Shown here: positions 31,704 through 42,891 of the stretch, in pieces
How positions within the stretch are numbered: the stretch's first letter is position 1
Layout of the letters: every line of letters begins with the position of its first letter
From: Hymenopellis radicata
Taxonomy: Eukaryota; Basidiomycota; Agaricomycetes; Agaricales; Physalacriaceae
DNA: 56,608 bases
Direction of reading: 5' to 3'
NCBI GenBank assembly: GCA_015501595.1
Contig: JADNRX010000351.1
Span: 1-56,608 of the forward strand
The notes under the pieces: model-generated
Told to the model about the DNA's origin: nothing
Database searches by the model: none
Seen by the model: only the letters and a program-made list of their open reading frames with translations
Translations under genes and position numbers: made by a program

Positions 31704-33787
31704 ATGACTTCTACCACCATCTCTGCTCAGACGGGCACTACGCGCGCCCCCACCAAGGAGGACCCATATCAATATGCCCTTGGTTTTGGCAACCGATTCG
31801 AGACTGAAGCTCTGTAAGCTCTCATTTTAGATCGGCTGCATAGAGACTGATATCTTCTAGGCCGGGCGTCCTTCCTTATGCCCAAATTCACCCGCAGAAG
31901 GTCAAGTACGGTCTGTATCATGAAGGGGTTAGTCGCTCTATCGTTCATGCTATGCTGCCCGCCGACGAGTTCTGATAGATGACTGGGTCGCCCTTTACCG
32001 CTACGCGATTCCAGAACACCAATGCGTAAACCTATATCCATCATTGGTGTCTACCAATTGACACATCCCCTTCAGAATGATGTATCGTCTTCGACCTTCG
32101 GTGGCACACCAAGGCTTCACCGACCTCCCAGACAATCCCGATGTGTGTCTCGCGTCTTCGATAGTCTTCGTCCACTTCTGACCCGATATGATCAGGTCGA
32201 GTCGTCGTTTCTTCCTCTGAATCCCAGGGTGAAAGTTAGCCCGACGCAACTCGCGTGGCGTCCATTGGACATCCCGACCGAGCCCACCGACTTTGTCGGC
32301 GGCCTCAAGACAATTGCCGGAGCGGGCGACCCCACACTTCGGGAGGGCCTGGCTATCCACATGTATCTCGCCAACACGTCGATGGGGAAGAAAGCGTTCT
32401 GCAACAACGACGGAGACATGCTGATGATGCCGCAACAAGGGCGGCTGGATATTCAGACGGAGTTTGGCAAGTACGCGGTCTTGTGCTTTGGATAACGTCC
32501 GACTGGTGTTCATGTGTCACCTAGAATGATGGTCAAGCCTGGCGAGCTGGTGGTCATTCAGCGTGGAATGAAGTACAAAGTTTTGCTCCCCGATGGCCCT
32601 TCTCGCGGATGTAGGACCTTTCAGCACTCATACATACGTCGTCTAACGGAAACTGGGTAGATGTTCAAGAGCTGTTCGGCGCCCACTACGAACTTCCTGA
32701 TCTTGGTCCGCTCGGAGGGCATGGACTTGCCAATGCACGCGATTTCGAAGTTCCACTGGCTTGTTTCGAGATCGACCAATCTCCTTGGGAGAGTAAGTCT
32801 ACTTCATTTCGCACCTCTTCAGGTTCTGATCTCTCTTTCTAGTCGTATACAAGTATGATCCCTCATTTTCTCAATTGCCTCCGCTTACGCTCAATCCAGA
32901 ATAGGTGGTAAATTCTTTTCCTGTTCCCAAGGCCACACGCCTTTCGATGTCGTTGCGTGGCATGGAAAGTAAGCGCTCGATATGTCCCGGCATCCACTGT
33001 CTAATGAAGACCATATAGCTACGTTCCATACAAATACGACATGAGCAAGTTCATCTTTGTCGGAAGCATTTCCCGCGACCACATCGACCCGTCCTGCTTC
33101 TGCATGCTCACGGCCAGGTCCAAGGCTTCAGGCATTCCGCTCACTGACGTCCTCATCTTTGGAGAGCGCTGGGATGTCGCGGAGAAGACTTTCCGTCCTC
33201 CGGTATCTATTACTTTCGTCTATCGCCGGTTTCGAGGCGCTCAACAAAACGTCTATTTTAGTACTTCCATCGCAACAGTTCAACGGAGTTCTTGGGCCTG
33301 ATTATGGGTGAATATGGGGGACGAGCTGACACCTTCCTTCCTGGTTCGATGAGTCATGAGACGGTGTTCTGTCCGCATGGAGGTGGGTGTTTTCTGGCTT
33401 GCTAGTATAGATTACTAATCTCTAACCTCTATAGTGTCGAACGAGGTGCGGCAGCAGGCTATCCAAGGCGACCAGAAACCAGAAAAGATTCACACCGGGA
33501 CAATGAGTACGCTCTGCCTTCGTGATTTCAAGATTGCGATTAACGTCCGAATTCTTCAGTGGTCATGTTTGAGTCGAGCATGATCTTCACGCTCACGGAT
33601 TATGCTCTCAATAGGACCGGGAAGATTCACGGTAAGACGACCATTGTGGTGTTGCGTTTCCATTGCTTACCGTCCGTTAGAACACGATCCCAAAATGTGG
33701 GACGGTCTCAGCGCTGACTTTATGAAACACCTCGACGAAGTAAATGCGGACCTGGTGGCTTCCGGACGCGAGGCTCTTGGTGTGTGA
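31704..33787 (+). CDS. hmgA: homogentisate 1,2-dioxygenase
   Basis: Opens the ring of homogentisate to maleylacetoacetate in phenylalanine/tyrosine breakdown, in the cytosol, with Fe(II). Fourteen exons: 31704-31813, 31861-31927, 31979-32025, 32076-32142, 32196-32470, 32525-32610, 32661-32792, 32843-32852, 32900-32968, 33019-33202, 33262-33382, 33435-33506, 33560-33631, 33681-33787; 1419 nt, 472 residues, normal for fungi. Conserved blocks run through the whole length: YQYALGFGNRFETEALPG, RPSVAHQGFTDLPDNPD, GAGDPTLREGLAIHMYLAN, NNDGDMLMMPQQGRLDIQTE, HTPFDVVAWHGNYVPYKYD. The iron ligands are visible: His and Glu in PPYFHRNSSTEF (H then E six residues on) and His in VFCPHGVSNE. Exon 8 is only 10 nt. 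Nothing looks broken. Neighbouring genes of the pathway (fumarylacetoacetase, isomerase) are absent here, so this is not the ascomycete-style cluster. Confidence 0.95.
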
Positions 33788-33836
33788 ATGGGATTGTGAA
33801 ATACGAATGGAGGAATAAGGAGGTACGGAACCGTAG

Positions 33837-34040
33837 CTAATATCGTGAAGCTGTCAATGTAATTTTAGGGTGTCGTGCCAATGAGCGCCTGTGGGTCTCT
33901 GCTGGTACGGCAGCTGGACTGTACCCTCGAAGGTCTCGCCGCAATTGGGCATGGTTAAGACGTTCTAGGTCTAGCTTTGTATGAAAAGGAGGTAGAGAGT
34001 GCCAAGAAAGGCATTGAGGAAAGGGATAAAAGAGAGGACA
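33837..34040 (-). pseudogene. C-terminal relic of the 41.8-42.6 kb hypothetical family
   Basis: The frame LDLERLNHAQLRRDLRGY aligns with LDLKCLGPDQLVHYLEGY of the intact gene at 41760-42571, and the intron just upstream (CACTCTCT[A/G]CCTCCTTT...) is also shared. It ends at 33837. Only the last exon remains, so this is a fragment left from a larger duplicated block. Confidence 0.6.
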
Positions 34041-34059
34041 GCCTTGGTCGTGCGTACCG

Positions 34060-34326
34060 GGAAGGCTCAAGGTCGCGTTCCCACCGGACCCCACATCAAG
34101 TGAAGATGAGAGGAGACACAAATGAACGTGGATAGTACCCGATTCCAGGACGGGTCAATCTGCCCACGTAGCGGGGTTTCCAGAGCTCGATTCCGTGTTT
34201 TTGAAAGAGCGGATTCGAGATGTCCCGTATTTCGTCTTCAGCTGCTGACCTCTTCCAAGTCTGACAAGGCGTGGTGTAAAGAGTGGGCATTGAAAACAAA
34301 CATACATCAATGAAGGACAGCACCAT
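34060..34326 (-). pseudogene. N-lobe fragment of the kinase-like family
   Basis: LFQKHGIELWKPRYVGRLTR then PGIGYYP closely match LFQAHGIELWKQGYWVRLTR and PGIGFPP in the gene at 36477-37841. In a shifted frame FICVSSHLHLMWGPVG continues the alignment, up to the FPV residues where the full gene has an exon end. No kinase core follows; the sequence passes into the hypothetical C-terminal relic. Confidence 0.6.
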
Positions 34327-34731
34327 TATACATGCTCACCTCAGTTTACTACGACTGAGTCGAGTGAGATTAGAAACCTTGGTCAAGGACGAGGATTCAT
34401 TCAGGTTGAGGAAATGCATTTGAACTACGGTGGCAGTGGCGCTGGAGGAGGAGGTGGTGGAGGTCCTCCCAATCCTTTGGCTGCTGATAGCGCCGGAGGA
34501 GGAGGTCCTTTCGGTCCAGGAGCTAATCCTCCCGCGAGATGTACGATCGTTCGGGGATTGTGGGTATAGAGCATCTACAGAGACTGGTGAAGGCAATCTT
34601 ACGAACTTGACAGTCCCTGTCAGTCAAAAGTCCGAGACTCAAACTTTCTGGAAAGTTTGAACGGTTCAAATCCTCGTTGCCGCTGACTCTCGCGTAGCGT
34701 CTGTCATGTCAAGAGTGATATTATTGAAACA

Positions 34732-36043
34732 CTACCCCATGTATGCTTTGCCATTATTCTTCCACACTTGATATAGATGCGATATATCTTCGTCAACGGG
34801 ACGTTGAATCAGCGGCTGCGTATGTAGCATATTTGGCGGTATTTTCCCCAACTCTGTCCGCAGTCGTTCATGCGCATCATGAGAGGACGGCCTGTGGGAT
34901 GGATCATCTGAAGCCATTTCTCGCAGCACGTCGTCGATGACTGAATATTGACTCTGAGGGAGACCGGAACGTTCAGAACGAGTTGACTTGAAAGCGCCGC
35001 ACATACCGAAAAATGACGCAACGACCAACCAAACTGCCACATGTCACCTTTAAGAGAGTTATAATTGATATTAGTCGCCTCTGGAGGTGTAGGCATGGTA
35101 TAGGGACGGTCCTTGATCGGTGGGCTAAACACCAGATAGTCGGCTTCCGCGCAATCCGGTCCTAGTTCGAGGGCACACTCGAGGTCAATGATATAGACGC
35201 GAGGGCGAGTTGCTGACGGCCTTCCGTTAATAAGAGATTCCGGAAGCCATTGGAGAAGGAAGTTATGAACAAAGGCATCCTGAAAGGTGCATTGTCAGCA
35301 TTGTCCACGTTTGTGAGTATGTAGGTGAATTCTCACTCGGTGCATGATGTGCATGCCATGAAGGTAAGATAGACCCTTAATTAAGAATCAGTGACGAGAA
35401 CTAGGTGCTGCTACTGTTTACCTACTTCGAGAGCTTGCTGAACCATGTCGAGTACATCACCAGTTGATGTCCCCTTCCATTCAAACGCGTCACGAATGGA
35501 GGGACCTACCATGGGAGAGACGGTGCATACAACATCATCGTAGACGATTTCGTTCCAGATGGGCAACATGTGATTCGTCGCGACAAGACTCTCGAGGCCA
35601 GTAGCTACTCGTCTCAGCATTCTCAGATGTTCCTTCCCTTCCTCACCTTTAGATATAACGCGAAGGACGACCGCTATACCCTCACGATTAGTACCTGCCA
35701 TGAGGTGACCATTCTGATGAATGGGTCGTTTATGAGATTGCGGAAAGACAGAGTATGAGCATCGTACCGCGAGCTTTATTTGTTTCAATTGTGCGCCGCC
35801 GTCCTCGGAGAAGAGCTGAGGACCGACGAAAAGAAAACTGCTATTCGTCGGAAATTCGGGATCGGGGTTTCGAAGACTATCTGAGCCACTGGGTAGCCAT
35901 AGTCGGATGCCGTGGCGTTCAATGACGGGGCTAAGATGGGCCCAGAATCCCTTGCGCGTTTCAATCGAAGCAGGCGCTTGCCAATCTGACAAAGATTTTG
36001 GTGCCGTCTGCCCGAACGCATTATTCGGGAGTGCTGGTAACAT
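34732..36043 (-). CDS. kinase-like protein A of the tandem cluster
   Basis: Start taken at 36043 (MLPALPNNAFGQTAPKSL); an upstream first exon is possible. N-terminal domain: SDWQAPASIETRKGFWAHL, RHGIRLWLP, then a kinase N-lobe-like region (EGIAVVLRVISKGEEGKEHL, NHMLPIWNEIVYDDVVCTV). After an intron at the QALE codons (donor near 35425) come GLSYLHGMHIMHR and, across another intron, DAFVHNFLLQWLPESL: together HRDxxxxN, the catalytic loop with Asp and Asn intact. PRVYIIDLE replaces the DFG motif with DLE. APE-loop and helix-F segments (PPEATNINYNSLKGDMWQFG) and a C-terminal helical part (VIDDVLREMASDDPSHRPS) follow to the stop at 34732. No clear VAIK lysine is seen. This is a mushroom-expanded protein-kinase-like family; catalysis is uncertain. 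Confidence 0.7.
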
Positions 36044-37981
36044 TTTGAAACCATACCATCTGCGTGCCGGATAGCTGGGAAGAGCGCTTGAAGACCCATA
36101 TAGAAAAACACGTTGCAGAAGCCAAAGTAGCTATCTGGACAAAATTAGATCGCGAAATTGAGGCCATCAAGGTCCACGGAGTTCCCAGCCTTTGAGAGTG
36201 GTTTCATCAGAGGCTCACGATTCCTGTGAGCAGATTTCTGAAGCGAAAGCAAGACGGACCTGAACGACGGAGGAACCTACAGCCTTTTGGTGTGTGTGAT
36301 GGTGGTGTATGACAAGGGCGAACCGTGGGAACCTGAAAAGGCGTTGATTGATCTAAGGAGTCGCGAAACTTCAAACGTTCACGTATATTTCGCAGAGCCT
36401 GGACGTTGTGCGGGACGTCATATGGTGCAAAGAGGTATCGGATAAGTACTATACAACGTGTTTGATTAAGACACAGCTAGTCGTATGGCATAAGTGTGAT
36501 CGTCGGAGCGACGTGAAGCTGCTCTGGCGGGACGTTGTACACTACATCTCGGAGGTTATTCAGGAGATCCTCACAAGACATCCTTGAAACAGGATCCGGA
36601 TTTACCATTTCTCGAATGACCGCGTCAATCTCTTCGACGTTAGACTTCAAGAAACGATAAGTCAGGGAGGCCACATTGAAGTACGCTCGAACGCATACCG
36701 AGAATTGCTGCAGATAGCATCCAAGTTGCCATACATCCGCCTTGAACGGACAATATGATTCTCCATTTAAACCTTCAGGAGGCATGGGGGCGCCATAATG
36801 CGGCGAATCCAGAGGCGGTCCAACCACCTTGCGTTGATCCTCAGGACAATCGGCGGAGAACTGAATGGAGAACTCGAGGTCAATAAGATATACGCGAGGC
36901 TTAGTCGTTGATGGTTTTCCAAGAAGTAGGCTCTGCGGTAACCATTGCACTAAAAAGTTCTGGATGAACGCGTCCTAGGGTATGTAAGCATCAAATGAGG
37001 AGACACAGAAGATGTATACCCTGTGAGCTACTCGGCGGCTATGTAAGTACGCGATCGCCTTGAAACAATCAATACTAAACTATGCTGAGAAGATTCTGAG
37101 AAAATTTACCTCTATGCACTGGAGTATCATGTCCAAAATATCACCGACTGAGTTTCCCTCCCTATTGCACGCTCATCGTCGACGGACAAGCCAAAGACGG
37201 ATTGAAAGGACGCGTGAACCAGAGGAGAGATGATGAAGACCATATCTTGATAAATGATCTCTTCCCATAATGGCAACATGTGGTTCGTAGAGACAGAGCT
37301 CTCGCAGCCTGTCCCGAGTAGCCTTGTTAGCCTAAGGCGTTCCATACCCTCTTCTCCTTTTACAGCAGCGTGAACGACTACCGCGAAACCGTCGCGGTTA
37401 CTCCCCACACGGTGATAGACAGACTATAAACAATTGGTTGATAATCGAGATGGAAAGGTAAATTTGCGCACCGGAAAGGTCTTGTATTTCAATTCTCTTC
37501 CACCACCAGCACCCACATTGTATTTTAGATGAGGTGCGACATATATGAACCCGCTACTGGGCGGAAATCCGATTCCGGGCCGCGTCAAACGGACCCAATA
37601 GCCCTGTTTCCAGAGTTCGATGCCATGTGCCTGAAATAGAGAATGCAGGCCCTCCCAAATATCATTTTCGGGGACCGACACTCCCCAATCTGAGAGGGAC
37701 TTTGGAAGGTTCTACATTAATTGCTGTCAAGGCCCAACTCCAGGTTACCACTGAAAGACGTACATTTACGAGGCCGTTAGTACCAATAAGACTGCGGTAA
37801 CAGTCAACGATAGCATCTGTTAGACGGCCGTAGCCAGGCATTATGCGACAAGTGTACTTAGGTTGCGCGTGGGTGTAAAGAACAAACAAGTCAAGATGCC
37901 GCTCCGGCTGAGGTGCCGAAGTTCACAGAACGACTGGTTCAACTCCGCTTCCCTATATAAGTCCCCCACACATGAGTTGGG
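35419..37981. repeat. tandem segmental duplication, unit 1
   Basis: Matches 38721-41245 in the same orientation. The first 933 bp (35419-36351) are identical by eye to 38721-39653 at a constant offset of 3302; the remaining ~1.6 kb match at lower identity with many small indels. Contains the 5' half of kinase A and all of kinase B. Confidence 0.85.
36477..37841 (-). CDS. kinase-like protein B of the tandem cluster
   Basis: Start at 37841 (MPGYGRLTDAIVDCYRSLIG). Exon 1 ends at 37764; exon 2 resumes with NLPKSLSDWGVSVPENDIWE and carries LTRPGIGFPPSSGFIYVAP. The next exon has GSNRDGFAVVVHAAVKGEEG and NHMLPLWEEIIYQDMVFII. The catalytic-loop exons read AHR then DAFIQNFLVQWLPQSL, followed by PRVYLIDLEFSIQF (DLE for DFG) and PPEGLNGESYCPFKADVWQLG. 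The C-terminus (VIREMVNPDPVSRMSCEDLL) ends at 36477. Same family and intron positions as kinase A, but clearly a distinct paralogue. This copy reads through without the frameshifts seen in its duplicate at 39767-41130. Its start codon faces the 75-aa gene at 38010, and TATATAAGT lies between them. Confidence 0.7.
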
Positions 37982-38009
37982 CGCTTAACAGCTGTTCAAC
38001 CCCACCATC

Positions 38010-38395
38010 ATGTCCAACTTCGGCATTAACGTGCGTGCTAATTGTTTCTAATGCGACCAAAGGCATGACTTGTCTACCAGTACACAATAAACCCTCATCG
38101 AGTAGGCAAGAAATATGCTCGCCGAGACGCCACTGGTCGTGTCTCGGTGGGCACGTACAGAGGAGAAAGATTGTCTAGGCAAGGTTTCCGCGTCTGTATG
38201 TCCCCCATCTTATTTGCCTGTAACAAGATGAGATGACGTTGGGCCAGATCAGCTTCAGTATGCCTTCAACGTCGAGGTCGAAGTGAAGGAGGTAGAACTG
38301 TCCCAGACAGAGTGAGTAATCATGTTGTAGATCCTGGGACAGGCAATGATTTCGAATGTGTCCACAGCCAGAATGCCGCACTCACTGAGGCTTAG
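38010..38395 (+). CDS. hidden four-exon gene for a 75-residue protein
   Basis: Exons 38010-38030, 38081-38195, 38248-38311 and 38368-38395 sum to 228 nt with every phase matching and four canonical GT-AG junctions, so it is very unlikely to be chance. It opens MSNFGINYTINPHRVGKK, continues with a basic RRDATGRVSVGTYRGERLSR segment and an acidic strand QYAFNVEVEVKEVELSQ. A TATA motif (TATATAAGT, about 37954) precedes it. No signal peptide, Cys or membrane segment. I do not recognise the family. It lies between the two kinase duplication units and is not itself duplicated. Confidence 0.65.
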
Positions 38396-38720
38396 TTCCA
38401 ACCATAATCTGTTGTTGTACTATCATGATGATATTTTTACTTGTGTAAACTCAAATACTCTCTGAAAACTGGACAACGTCCGAGAAAATGAGAAGCAAAT
38501 TTTACGCCCACCTTTTGCAGGCTCCGAACCCAGGCGTCGCTGTCGTTTCACCGCGAAATACTGTGGCGGCGAAAGGAAGGTCGGACCGGATGTGATTAAT
38601 AATATGATCACATGTACGGAGCCAATCAGAACAAGAGCAACGGGAAGGTGAAACGACAGGACGGCTGGCACAACTTGTCCGGCAAGATTCTCGGCATCAG
38701 CCTGCCAAACACAACACGCA

Positions 38721-39345
38721 TACCTACTTCGAGAGCTTGCTGAACCATGTCGAGTACATCACCAGTTGATGTCCCCTTCCATTCAAACGCGTCACGAATG
38801 GAGGGACCTACCATGGGAGAGACGGTGCATACAACATCATCGTAGACGATTTCGTTCCAGATGGGCAACATGTGATTCGTCGCGACAAGACTCTCGAGGC
38901 CAGTAGCTACTCGTCTCAGCATTCTCAGATGTTCCTTCCCTTCCTCACCTTTAGATATAACGCGAAGGACGACCGCTATACCCTCACGATTAGTACCTGC
39001 CATGAGGTGACCATTCTGATGAATGGGTCGTTTATGAGATTGCGGAAAGACAGAGTATGAGCATCGTACCGCGAGCTTTATTTGTTTCAATTGTGCGCCG
39101 CCGTCCTCGGAGAAGAGCTGAGGACCGACGAAAAGAAAACTGCTATTCGTCGGAAATTCGGGATCGGGGTTTCGAAGACTATCTGAGCCACTGGGTAGCC
39201 ATAGTCGGATGCCGTGGCGTTCAATGACGGGGCTAAGATGGGCCCAGAATCCCTTGCGCGTTTCAATCGAAGCAGGCGCTTGCCAATCTGACAAAGATTT
39301 TGGTGCCGTCTGCCCGAACGCATTATTCGGGAGTGCTGGTAACAT
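38721..39345 (-). pseudogene. kinase A duplicate, truncated before the catalytic loop
   Basis: Residues from MLPALPNNAF through DVLDMVQQALE are identical to kinase A because the DNA is identical (offset 3302). Immediately after, at 38720, the sequence switches to unrelated DNA and the frame ends at 38626 with a foreign 35-residue tail. The HRD catalytic loop and the entire C-lobe are missing, so it cannot be a kinase. Confidence 0.8.
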
Positions 39346-39766
39346 TTTGAAACCATACCATCTGCGTGCCGGATAGCTGGGAAGAGCGCTTGAAGACCCA
39401 TATAGAAAAACACGTTGCAGAAGCCAAAGTAGCTATCTGGACAAAATTAGATCGCGAAATTGAGGCCATCAAGGTCCACGGAGTTCCCAGCCTTTGAGAG
39501 TGGTTTCATCAGAGGCTCACGATTCCTGTGAGCAGATTTCTGAAGCGAAAGCAAGACGGACCTGAACGACGGAGGAACCTACAGCCTTTTGGTGTGTGTG
39601 ATGGTGGTGTATGACAAGGGCGAACCGTGGGAACCTGAAAAGGCGTTGATTGAGTCGCGAAACTTCAAACGTTCACGTATATTTCGCAGAGCCTGGACGT
39701 TGTTCGGGACGTCATATTGTGCAAGAGGTATCAGATAAGTATACAACGTGTTTGATTAAGACACAT

Positions 39767-41130
39767 CTAGTCGTATGGCATAAGTGTGATCGTCGGAGCG
39801 ACGTGAAGCAACTCTGGCGGGACGTTGTACACTACATCTCGGAGGTTATTCAGGAGATCCTCACAAGACATCCTTGCGACCGGATCCGGATGTACCATTT
39901 CTCGAATGACCGCGTCAATCTCCTCGATGTTAGACTTCGAGAAACGGTAAGTCAGGGAGGCCACATTGAAGTACGCTCGAACGCATACCGAGAATTGCTG
40001 CAGATAGTATCCAACTTGCCATACATCTGCTTTGAAAGGACAATATGGTTCTCCATTCATGCCTTCAGGAGGCATGGGGGCGCCATAGTGCGGCGAATCC
40101 AGTGGCGGTCCAACCACCTTGCGTTGAACCTCAGGACAATCAGCGGCGAACTGAATTGAGAACTCGAGGTCAATAAGATATACGCGAGGCTTAGTTGTTG
40201 ACGGTTTTCCGAGAAGTAGGCTCTGCGGTAGCCATTGAACTAAATAGTTCTGGATGAACGCGTCCTAGGATGTGTAAGCATCAAACGAGGAGACACGGAA
40301 GATGCATACCCTATGAGCTACTCGGGCTATGTAAGTACGCGATCGCCTTGAAACAATCAATACTAAACTATGCTCAGAAGATGCTGAGAAGAATCACCTC
40401 TATGCACTGGAGCATCATGTCCAAAATGTCACCGACTGAGTTGCCCCTCCCAATAGCACGGACATCACCCGGTTCCTCGTCAAATACGTACTGGAAGGAC
40501 GTGTGAATAAGTGGAGAAACAAGGAAGACCGTATCTTGGTAAATGATCTCTCCCACAACGGCAACATGTGGTTCGTAGAGACAGAACTCTCGCCACCTGT
40601 TCCGAGTAGCCTTGTTAGTCTAAGGCGTTCCCTGCCCTCTTTTCCTTTGATAGCAGCGTGAACGACTACCGCGACACCGTCGCGGTTACTCCCCACACGG
40701 TGATGGGGAGAACTATAAACAATTAGTTGATAATCGAGTTGGAAAGGGCACTGCGCACCGGAAAGGTCTTATATTTCAATTCTCTTCCACCACCAGAACC
40801 CACGTTGTATTTGAGATGAGGTGCGACGTAGATAAACCCGCTACTGAGCGGAAATCCGATTCCAGGACGCGTCAAACGGACATAATAGCCCTGTTTCCAG
40901 AGCTCAATGTCATGTGCATGAAATAGGGAATGCAGGCCCTCCCAAATATCATTTTCGGGGACCGACACTCCCAATCTGAGAGGGACTTTGGAAGGTTCTA
41001 CATTGATTCCTGTCAAGGCCCAATCAACTCCAGGTTAGCACCAAAGACGTACATATGCGAGGCCTGTAGTGCCAATAAGACTGCGGTAACAGTCAACGAT
41101 GGCATTTGTTAGATGGCCGTAGCCGGGCAT
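39767..41130 (-). pseudogene. kinase B duplicate with at least two frameshifts
   Basis: Start MPGYGHLTNAIVDCYRSLIG at 41130 and all conserved blocks of kinase B recur (LTRPGIGFPLSSGFIYVAP, GSNRDGVAVVVHAAIKGKEG, PPEGMNGEPYCPFKADVWQVG). Compared with the partner copy, one C is lost in a C4 run near 40972 (LSDWGVSV no longer in frame) and one base is lost near 40549-40553 (LPLWEEII becomes LPLWERSF). Either the copy is dead or these are base-calling gaps; both lie next to short homopolymers or purine repeats. Confidence 0.7.
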
Positions 41131-41759
41131 TATGTGTCGAGTGTAGGTTGCGTGTGGGTGTAAAGAACAAAGAGATGCCGCTCCGGCTGAGGTCACAGAA
41201 CGACTGGTTTCAACTCCGCTACCACATATAAGTCCCCCACACACGAGTTGGCCGATAGGGCATAAACGAATGCAACAAAAGGCAGACGAACCTGAGAGGA
41301 ATGTCGCTGCTGAACGGTGGGCCGTGCGACAAGAAGAAGAAGAATGGCATCCAGGTGACTGTTAGTACAACCTCCAACGTGTGGCGATATGACAGTGATC
41401 ATGATAGTGCGAATACCTTGGCGAATACATTTATACAAGACTCTAACGTGCCTAATGCTCCTGCCAAATACCAACAAATCCACAGTACGCCTCCTGAAGG
41501 CCTGATCTGCCACCCTCCCTGTTACACTGCTCAGTTTGTTGTAACACGACCTTGGAACGTGCGCGTGAACTCCAGGAGACGTCTATGCAGAATTGTCAGT
41601 GGTACCGTCTTGATTCGAAGCTCTTCCTCTCTCATTATGGGTCCTGATATCAACAACGTGTATTGATTCAGTTTGAAAGACAGTGTAACTAACAATTGCG
41701 AGGACCGTGATATACGATGAGGAGATCTCAAACGGCACCTTCTACATATTCTGGATGTA

Positions 41760-42571
41760 CTACGTAGCGAATCCAAGCTTTCGCGCCAGTGAAAGCCTTT
41801 GCTCGGCCAGTGACACCGAGTATATACCATATGCTGTCTTGCCGCCGGGAGGTATGTTGTACCCTTCAAGATAGTGTACTAGTTGGTCAGGGCCGAGACA
41901 TTTGAGGTCGAGCTGTGAATGCAAAGGAGGCAGAGAGTGCTAAGGCAAGAAACTCAGGAGAGGACGAAGATAAAACCACGGCGTAACTCACAGGAGGAAG
42001 AGTTGGATCTTGCCCGTTATCGAAAGGCACAACCTCATAGACAGTGTACGGTGGTTTTGCTATCGAGGCATTGAAGGACTTGAGATAGTCAGGACAAGAC
42101 CTGAAAGGGAAACATTAAGAAACCTTACACGGGCCGCAAGACAATGAATACGAATCATTCTATCGTTTAAGGCGTCGACTTGATCGCATACGCCACTAAT
42201 ACGCTGAATGAGGGCGAGGGCCCAGGCAGGTGCACCAGCTGCATATATGTCAAACTAGACAAACATAATCCATGAAATATTGCCAAACCAAGATCGAGGT
42301 CATTATTCTGAAGGGAACGAAGCGTCTCGTTCTGATAACGTGCAGCTGCAACTACATCGTCGGGTCCCACTCCGTCGGCACCGTTCTCTGGGATCTAGCG
42401 GTGAACAACACGTCGAGAAATATTGTAAGTGACTGCCATAACCGTATAGAAAGCGAGTCCGTTCTGCAAAAGTCACGGCGTCAACATAGATCTGTGCAGT
42501 CGGCGGGTTCGCGGGGCTAGTAAAGGTAATCCAGGGACTATTGGAGGAACGGGAGCAGGAGGAGTGGCCAT
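41760..42571 (-). CDS. conserved hypothetical protein of a mushroom-type family
   Basis: Start at 42571 (MATPPAPVPPIVPGLP). Readable blocks: DDVVAAARYQNETLRSLQNN, FDIYAAGAPAWALALIQRIS, GVCDQVDALNDRMIRIHCLA, SIAKPPYTVYEVVPFDNGQD, then the C-terminal LDLKCLGPDQLVHYLEGY and SLAEQRLSLARKLGFAT, stopping at 41760. Introns of about 50 nt separate them; the junction before FDIYAAG is unclear by one base. The last segment resembles a small helical domain common at the C-terminus of such proteins. No function known. A last-exon relic of a paralogue lies at 33837-34040, on the far side of the kinase cluster. Confidence 0.6.
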
Positions 42572-42891
42572 GAGCGTAGTGGTTGTGAACAAAGGAACAA
42601 TTGGCAGAATTTGAATTTATACTACGCGGCCACGGCCACGTGACGAACGCGTACGCCACTGAGCCCCTGACACCACGGTTCGCGCTGGCGAGTGACACAT
42701 ACTGTGTTATCCGCTTTGAAGACTGAAACTTCCGGATTGTACAGATCCGAAGGGCAAGGAAGTTGGACAGCTGCTCGGCGGCGACTCAGCATAGATGTCC
42801 TACTCTGCTCATACTATAGCAGACCAGGCTTCGATAGAAATATCGCGATTTTATTGACGCAAAAGTTACAGATCGTCCTGGTATCAGCTGT

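Larger units (their letters stand above)
38721..41245. repeat. tandem segmental duplication, unit 2
   Basis: Second unit of the duplication described at 35419-37981. The left breakpoint falls inside the first coding exon block of kinase A; the right breakpoint lies in the promoter of kinase B (shared ...AAGTCCCCCACACA[T/C]GAGTTGG). Confidence 0.85.

Noticed and set aside
34640..34690. tRNA-like B box GGTTCAAATCC (34663-34673)
   Set aside because: Only two base pairs can form in the T stem and no A box or acceptor stem is found at the right distance.
35570..39413. Short plus-strand frames repeated in both kinase units
   Set aside because: They recur only because the underlying DNA is duplicated; they oppose the conserved kinase exons.
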